Source: Vescimonas sanitatis (GTDB taxonomy: Bacteria > Bacillota > Clostridia > Oscillospirales > Oscillospiraceae). From it: 64,000 nucleotides of DNA. The stretch spans positions 1 to 64,000 of the forward strand of contig NZ_JBMGPW010000001.1 of the NCBI RefSeq assembly GCF_049060325.1. The letters run 5' to 3'. How positions within the stretch are numbered: position 1 is the first letter of the stretch; every line of letters starts with the position of its first letter. The position numbers and the translations under genes are program-made. The notes beneath the pieces are model-generated. The model did not search any database. It saw nothing but the letters and a program-made list of their open reading frames with translations, and was not told the origin of the DNA. Below, piece by piece: positions 59,458-64,000 of this stretch.

Positions 59458-59658
59458 TTATGTGTTCCGGCGCTCACTTTTCCGATACTCATTTAGGTTG
59501 TAGACACCGGAGGCAACCCAACCCAAAGCGATGATGATTAGAATGACACGCCAAACCGGAGCCACTTCAACGACAAAACAAAATGCATATAGGGCAATCA
59601 GGCTGAGCACCATACAGATAATTGTTGTGATAAGTTTTACTTTGTTACGCGTTTTCAT
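59458..59658 (-). CDS. Small two-helix membrane protein
   Basis: A 66-residue protein with two helices (about 8-29 and 34-54) and a charged C-terminal tail (NLNEYRKSERRNT). It overlaps the preceding zinc-ribbon gene by 14 bases and is 13 bases from the phosphoesterase gene, so it is cotranscribed. Unknown function. Confidence 0.65.
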   Translation of the reverse strand: MKTRNKVKLITTIICMVLSLIALYAFCFVVEVAPVWRVILIIIALGWVASGVYNLNEYRKSERRNT

Positions 59659-59866
59659 ATTTCTCCTTCAATCTGGGAATATCTTCTTTGTCGATCCATT
59701 CCTCAGAGTAGCCGCAGGCGCAGCAAACATACCGGTGGACAAGCACAGCGGAGAAATTGCTCCATCCGGTCTGAATGTTATTGCCGACACCGTATGCTCC
59801 GGCCTTGCCCGGAACTTTGATGATGTCTGTGCTGTTGCACTTGGGACAAATCTTCCTGTTCTTCAT
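59645..59866 (-). CDS. Small zinc-ribbon protein
   Basis: A 73-residue protein from ATG 59866 with AAGGAG upstream. Two Cys pairs, CPKC near residue 7 and CCACGYSEEW near 48, form a zinc ribbon. The sequence between (GKAGAYGVGNNIQTGWSNFS) is Gly/Asn-rich. It directly follows the radical SAM gene on the same strand, which makes a role with that enzyme possible, though unproven. Confidence 0.75.
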   Translation of the reverse strand: MKNRKICPKCNSTDIIKVPGKAGAYGVGNNIQTGWSNFSAVLVHRYVCCACGYSEEWIDKEDIPRLKEKYENA

Positions 59867-59877
59867 ATCGTCGCTCC

Positions 59878-61134
59878 TTATCCCAATGTCAGTTCCTGGG
59901 GGAATGCTTCTTTTCTCATGACTCCCCACATCTTGTCAATGTAGGAAAGGGTGTAAAAGTTTTCGTAGTAGTGATAGTAGAATGCGCCCTTCAGCGTCAT
60001 ACTGTATACGCCATTCTCCTCAGTCACAAAGCCCATTAGCTTTGCCAGCTTCAGTTCCGCACCGTACATCTTCTTCAGCGGCACACCAAAGAACTTCTCA
60101 AAACCACCGGCAGCGACCTTGGTGCTGTATGCCGTCCAGAACAGGTAGTAGATCATTCTCTGGCGCAGCGTGAAGCGGAGGGTCAGAGAGGTAGGCAGCT
60201 TCTCTTCTGCAATTCGGTTACAGTATTCCTCCACGGAAAAGGTGTTGATTTTGAACTGATCTTTCAACAGAGTGGTTGCCGAGCAGCCGAAGCCGAGGAA
60301 GTTATCGCGGGTCATGGAGGAGTATCTGGCGTCGGCCTCGCTGGAAAAAGTCCAGATGGAGCTGCGGGTGTATCCCTGATCCATACAGTATCGGGTGATG
60401 GCATCCAGCAGCTCCCGCTTTTCCTTTTTGGGCATCGTGGTCACGGTACTGGGGGTAAAGGTAAAATCAATGAAGGGATAGATCGCCACATGGTTCGCGC
60501 CGCTCTGGAATGCGGCATCAACGTCGGCCTTCAGATCCTCAAAAGTCTGATTCGGCAGTGCAAAGATAAAATCCATGGAAACCGTCTCAAAGGGGACCTC
60601 GGACAGAGCCTGCTTCATGGCAGAAATATCAACGCTTGTTCTGCCAAGAACACTCTGGAACTTCGTCTGGAAGGACTGGATACCAATGCTGATTTTGGTG
60701 ACTCCTGCAGTTTTCAGTGTCCGCAGGACATCCGGCGTGACATTATCGGGATGCAGCTCCACGCCAATGCCTTCGGTAATAACAAAGTGTTCCTTGATGG
60801 CACCGATGATCTCTCCCAGCCGGTCTGCCGCAAGGGCCGGTGTGCCGCCGCCAAAATACAGGCTGTTCGTTTCCTTTTTACCGCTCTGCTGACCGCCCAC
60901 AGCGTGGATCTCCCGCAGCAGAGCATCTATGTATCGGTCGCACAGATCCTTGGAATATCTGACCTTGCAGTACGGACAGAAGTTGCAGATGCTCCTGCAA
61001 AAAGGGATATGCACATACAGGCCCAGATTGTCGCAGTCCTGGTAAGACAGAACATTGTCGTATTCATTTTTGAAGATGAAAGGCTTTGTCGAACGTGTCA
61101 GCCACATTCTGGTCAGCGATGTAATGATACTCAT
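59878..61134 (-). CDS. HemW-like radical SAM protein
   Basis: A 418-residue protein. The 4Fe-4S site is in VHIPFCRSICNFCPYC (C-x3-C-x2-C with the extra FCxYC of the HemN/HemW group), followed by SLYFGGGTPA (GGE-type SAM-binding strand) and VTKISIGIQSFQTKF. The C-terminal part (LRFTLRQRMIYYLFWTAYST) fits a helical HemN_C-like domain. HemW proteins handle heme; some relatives methylate or rearrange other substrates. It starts seven bases after the next radical SAM gene on the same strand. Confidence 0.9.
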   Translation of the reverse strand: MSIITSLTRMWLTRSTKPFIFKNEYDNVLSYQDCDNLGLYVHIPFCRSICNFCPYCKVRYSKDLCDRYIDALLREIHAVGGQQSGKKETNSLYFGGGTPALAADRLGEIIGAIKEHFVITEGIGVELHPDNVTPDVLRTLKTAGVTKISIGIQSFQTKFQSVLGRTSVDISAMKQALSEVPFETVSMDFIFALPNQTFEDLKADVDAAFQSGANHVAIYPFIDFTFTPSTVTTMPKKEKRELLDAITRYCMDQGYTRSSIWTFSSEADARYSSMTRDNFLGFGCSATTLLKDQFKINTFSVEEYCNRIAEEKLPTSLTLRFTLRQRMIYYLFWTAYSTKVAAGGFEKFFGVPLKKMYGAELKLAKLMGFVTEENGVYSMTLKGAFYYHYYENFYTLSYIDKMWGVMRKEAFPQELTLG

Positions 61135-61141
61135 ATGGCTC

Positions 61142-62044
61142 CTATATGTATCTCAGGTAGGTTGTCAGCATCTCAAGTATGATTTTAGGGTTACCCTTAA
61201 ACAAAAGGGTGTACTCAGCAACGAAGAAATAGCCGCATTCGTCGCAGAGATTAGGTACATCGATACAGCGTCCACAGGTGGATACTTTTCCGTTTTCGAT
61301 GACCACGCATTGGTGGCAAGGCGTCGGGAAGCTGTTGTTGATCAGGTAAGGGAAAGCGCTCCGCAGATTGAACACCGGCGCACCGGCCTTCATCATCCTT
61401 GTGATGACATCGCAGCAATGGGTTTTTTCCTCTCTGGAGAGAGCCAACTCTCTGGTGTCCGGATAGGGCGTGTGGAAATTAAAGGATACTGCCCGGACAT
61501 TTTTGGTATCTCTGGCCGTAAGGCAAACATGCTCCACAGCATCCTTGTTGATCTGGTTGATGGCCATGTAGAAGCAGATGTTATCGGAGGTGGCATGTTT
61601 AATATTCTCCATGATGGTGTCGTAGGTATCGCCACGGACTGCATTATGACGCTCCCGGTCGCCGTCCAGACTGAGCAGAATCAAGTCCGCTTCCGGCAGA
61701 TCAATCGGGAAGGTACCGTTGGTCACCACATTGACGATGAGAAAGCCCATCTCCTTTGCTTCTACCACCAGATCCCGCAGGGTGCGTTCTCCGTCCCTCC
61801 AGAGGAAGGTCTCACCGCCGCAGAAGAACAGGATGCGGATTCCCATGTCGTAGAGTTGCTGCATTTCTCTGCGGATCTGCTCATAGGGATGCACAACGGC
61901 GGTGATGTTATTGACGGAACAATGCTTACACTTCAAGTTGCATTTGTCTGTTACAATGACCGTTCCCAGGATAGGCTCCTTCTTGCGGAACAAAACAGTT
62001 TTGATACCGAAACCTGCAAAATGCAGAAAGGACGAAAGCTTCAT
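61142..62044 (-). CDS. Radical SAM protein with SPASM-like C-terminus
   Basis: A 300-residue protein. The cluster motif is CNLKCKHC, followed by FFCGGETFLWRDG (SAM-binding GGE motif) and LILLSLDGDRERHNAVRG. The C-terminal part has seven Cys, in TPCHQCVVI, STCGRC and NLCDECG, suggesting an auxiliary iron-sulphur cluster as in SPASM proteins that modify peptides or other enzymes. GAGG lies upstream of the ATG. It is directly followed by the HemW-like gene. Confidence 0.9.
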   Translation of the reverse strand: MKLSSFLHFAGFGIKTVLFRKKEPILGTVIVTDKCNLKCKHCSVNNITAVVHPYEQIRREMQQLYDMGIRILFFCGGETFLWRDGERTLRDLVVEAKEMGFLIVNVVTNGTFPIDLPEADLILLSLDGDRERHNAVRGDTYDTIMENIKHATSDNICFYMAINQINKDAVEHVCLTARDTKNVRAVSFNFHTPYPDTRELALSREEKTHCCDVITRMMKAGAPVFNLRSAFPYLINNSFPTPCHQCVVIENGKVSTCGRCIDVPNLCDECGYFFVAEYTLLFKGNPKIILEMLTTYLRYI

Positions 62045-62053
62045 AAGTGTACC

Positions 62054-62785
62054 TCACAAAAAAGCATCGAAACAGACACTGGCAATCTCATCACGGAGCA
62101 GCTTGTCTCCAAATCGTGCATTCTCGTATAATGCGTACCATCCGGGGAAAAGCTGCATTTCCTTACTTTCTTCACAGTACAGCGACCAATCGCCATCCTT
62201 GTGGCTCACGAAATAATGCAGACCATCGTGGGACAGTTCCATCTCACGGCCTGTTTCCAGAGAGAGGAGCATCAGCCCATCGTTATAGCGCCGCTGCCAC
62301 TCTTTCCAGAAAGCGGTGTATCCGTTCCGGTCAAACTCATTCTCCGGGATTTCTTTCGGGGTACAGGCATCGTAGAACCGCTTTACGCTTTTTGCAAAAT
62401 CCAGAACCTCGTACTGATATTCCCGAAGGGTCACGACTTCTTCCTGCCCGGAGGGGAGGATAAACCGGACGGCATTGCCTTCATGGATGGTGGTCCAATC
62501 CGTTCCTGTATCGCATCCGCTGATAGCAACTTCAGTCAGGTCATCATTGGCAATAAGAGTATGCCCACAGCAGGGGATCATTTGAATATCATACTCTGCC
62601 ATCAGCTTGTCGTTGGTGAGCGTTTTCAGCAGATACAGAGCAGTAGCGCTGACAGTACCCGTATCTTCAAGAACGGTATCGCCAAACTGTACCGTAACAT
62701 GACCATGCAGGCAAAGATCCTGCGGGTCATCAGCTGCGCCACCGATCCACTCAAAGTTGTCGGCTTTTATTCTGAAAACACCCAT
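62054..62785 (-). CDS. Hypothetical 243-residue protein
   Basis: Family unknown. The N-terminus (MGVFRIKADNFEWIGGAADD, then CLHGHVTVQFGDTVLEDTGT) is beta-rich; the middle has PCCGHTLI; the end is helical (WYALYENARFGDKLLRDEI). No signal or membrane helix. AGGGGG precedes the ATG. It stands nine bases upstream of the radical SAM pair on the same strand, so an operon of three to five genes is likely; it might be a substrate or partner. Confidence 0.65.
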   Translation of the reverse strand: MGVFRIKADNFEWIGGAADDPQDLCLHGHVTVQFGDTVLEDTGTVSATALYLLKTLTNDKLMAEYDIQMIPCCGHTLIANDDLTEVAISGCDTGTDWTTIHEGNAVRFILPSGQEEVVTLREYQYEVLDFAKSVKRFYDACTPKEIPENEFDRNGYTAFWKEWQRRYNDGLMLLSLETGREMELSHDGLHYFVSHKDGDWSLYCEESKEMQLFPGWYALYENARFGDKLLRDEIASVCFDAFL

Positions 62786-62807
62786 GTTGATACCCCCTTA
62801 ACCACAA

Positions 62808-62836
62808 AGCAGCGGCAACCGATTGCTGCCGCTGCT
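62808..62836 (-). terminator. Hairpin after the EcsC gene
   Basis: AGCAGCGGCA (62808-62817) and TGCCGCTGCT (62827-62836) form a perfect 10-bp stem. On the minus strand TTTGTGG follows, a weak T-run. Confidence 0.55.
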
Positions 62837-62901
62837 GTTGCAGCTTAATCGTACTATGGATTTCCAATCAGTTCATGTCGATTGTGTAAACGATAGATTT
62901 T

Positions 62902-63729
62902 TCAAAGAAATCTTAAAGAATACCCGTTACGCTGGGCCACTGCCAACAGGTACCGTTTTTGATACTTGAGCTGCACATAGCGCATGACCTTGTTGTAATA
63001 GACGGGATTGGCCGCGCCGCCAAGGATACCCACAAGCGGAAACCCTTGCACGAATTTCAGGAGCAGCATGTCTACCGCAAAAGCACTTCCTGTCTTCTGG
63101 ATCTGGGCCTGCAGCTCATCCTCGCCAGTTTGCGGCATCTCCTCGATCATGCCATCCACCCGTGCATTCTTCACAGCAAAATCAGGGCCTTTGGTAAGAG
63201 CTGTTTCCATCATGCGAAGGATAAAAAGCCGCTCCTCTGGAGTATCATAGGCAAAGCCATAGCTCAGGGCGGTTTCATAAACACCTTTAAGCAACATACC
63301 GACAAACACCACGATATCCGGCAGGCCAATGCCCAGTGCCCCAAGGCCGATTCCTTCCACAGTTGTCAGGGCGGTGTTTGTCAGACCAGACCGACCGGCA
63401 TTTCGCTTGACCTGTTTCAGTTCCTTTCGGCCACCCTTGACCTGGACGGCATAATCCTGAACGGAATGGGTCTCTTCAAGATTCTGACGGTTGTAGGTTT
63501 TTTCAATGACCCCGACGCCTTGAGTAAATACCACGGAAAACGCCTTGCTGAAAGCTGTCTCTAAACTGCGGTAAACCTTCTCTGGCACCTTCTTCTCCAG
63601 ATCCGTTTTCCAGCGGGGTGCTGTCGTTTTCATGGCGCTCTGCTTCAGCTGCGTTTCCTTTTTCAGTACAGAGGCGTACTCCTTTTCCAGCGCAGCACGC
63701 TTCTTGTCTTTCTTTATGAAAATCGACAT
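62902..63729 (-). CDS. EcsC-family protein
   Basis: A 275-residue protein. Basic helical N-terminus, then TVEGIGLGALGIGLPDIVVF, LKGVYETALSYGFAYDTPEE and DMLLLKFVQGFPLVGILGGA, the EcsC pattern with amphipathic membrane-binding helices. EcsC proteins are linked to protein export and membrane processes in Bacillus; the mechanism is unclear. AAGGAG precedes the ATG. A short DUF975-like gene precedes it on the same strand. Confidence 0.88.
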   Translation of the reverse strand: MSIFIKKDKKRAALEKEYASVLKKETQLKQSAMKTTAPRWKTDLEKKVPEKVYRSLETAFSKAFSVVFTQGVGVIEKTYNRQNLEETHSVQDYAVQVKGGRKELKQVKRNAGRSGLTNTALTTVEGIGLGALGIGLPDIVVFVGMLLKGVYETALSYGFAYDTPEERLFILRMMETALTKGPDFAVKNARVDGMIEEMPQTGEDELQAQIQKTGSAFAVDMLLLKFVQGFPLVGILGGAANPVYYNKVMRYVQLKYQKRYLLAVAQRNGYSLRFL

Positions 63730-63746
63730 AGATGCTCCTTATAGGC

Positions 63747-63986
63747 TTAATTACTGGAAACAGAAACACTCACACCGCCCTTTGACTCTGTCACGGCGTC
63801 GATGGTCAGCACCACGGCCAGCGCAATGATCTCATCGGCCGGATCCGCGATGTCCAGCTTGAGCTCCGGGCCATCTGCTCCCGCACCGCCCAGTAGAGAG
63901 GCCACAAGGCCCACCACCACGGCGATCAGCCATTTGCCCCGCAGCGCTTCCCGGGCAATATATCTAAAATCAGCGGCGTATTTCAT
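63747..63986 (-). CDS. Short DUF975-like membrane protein
   Basis: A 79-residue protein. FRYIAREALRGKWLIAVVVG resembles the beginning of DUF975 proteins, which normally continue to 200 or more residues with several helices; here one helix (about 18-33) is followed by GGAGADGPELKLD and a Val/Ser-rich end. GGAG lies seven bases before the ATG at the window edge. It may be a natural short form or a shortened gene. Confidence 0.65.
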   Translation of the reverse strand: MKYAADFRYIAREALRGKWLIAVVVGLVASLLGGAGADGPELKLDIADPADEIIALAVVLTIDAVTESKGGVSVSVSSN

Positions 63987-64000
63987 AGCGCACTCCTTTC

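Noticed and set aside
60490..62131. Plus-strand open frames opposite the radical SAM genes
   Set aside because: The minus-strand cysteine motifs define the real genes.
1..64000. tRNA, rRNA and CRISPR arrays
   Set aside because: No sequence with the conserved folds or repeat-spacer pattern was recognised on either strand by eye; a dedicated scan could still find a tRNA.

Overview
The window looks like an accessory, heavily recombined stretch of a gut Clostridia genome, probably Oscillospirales/Ruminococcaceae. The inference rests on mid-to-high GC coding sequence, AGGAGG-type ribosome sites, Gram-positive conjugation genes of the Firmicutes type, SLH surface proteins, BlaR1/BlaI and LytTR/DUF3021 pairs, and a desulfoferrodoxin/high-molecular-weight rubredoxin set typical of anaerobes. 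No rRNA, tRNA or CRISPR array was seen.

Layout. 1-1211: the end of a tandem tyrosine-recombinase cluster. 1363-16693: the transfer and mobilisation region of an integrative conjugative element (ICE). It holds RHH proteins, an IS110-family insertion sequence, a PrgI-like membrane protein, a VirB4 N-domain-like protein, the VirB4 ATPase, an M23 transfer hydrolase, several ICE accessory proteins including a possible ADP-ribosyltransferase-fold protein, a palindrome-rich candidate oriT, an RHH accessory protein, a MobL/MobP3-type relaxase, a TOPRIM protein, the VirD4 coupling protein, an HTH protein, an SLH-anthrax-lethal-factor-like secreted protease and HU. No VirB6-like gene is present. A large DUF2325 protein follows (16997-19264).

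19551-23872: an iron/oxygen-defence and redox cluster (ferritin, superoxide reductase, flavin reductase-rubredoxin, nitroreductase-like protein, phosphoribosyltransferase, cytidylate-kinase-like protein). 24523-30225: a two-component system and a MacB/Bce-like ABC exporter, with three GTCACC repeats at 11-bp spacing in front of the transporter. 30279-38429, minus strand: two BlaR1/BlaI sensor systems (the first BlaR1 is truncated) around a VanRS-like two-component system and a YwaF-like membrane protein; each BlaI gene has its own pair of dyad operators. 38622-42363: PadR with a 32-bp dyad and a frameshifted DUF2812 gene, then LytTR/DUF3021 and fragments of another mobilisable element that appears to have cut a surface or phage-type gene.

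42831-49832: lipoprotein, broken SLH protein, a minus-strand pair of Ig-like membrane protein and lipoprotein serpin, and an ECF sigma/membrane protein/zinc-ribbon operon ended by an IS21-family element (49824-52370). 52405-63986: mostly minus-strand membrane and signalling proteins (Xre-membrane fusion, YdcF/SanA-like, metallophosphoesterase), a 506-residue protein carrying a GGADGPT motif, two adjacent radical SAM enzymes with a small zinc-ribbon protein, and an EcsC-family protein.

The genes most worth following up are the ART-like ICE protein, the SLH-lethal-factor protease carried in the ICE, the large DUF2325 protein, the serpin operon, the GADGPT protein and the radical SAM cluster. 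All function calls come from reading the sequence without database searches.
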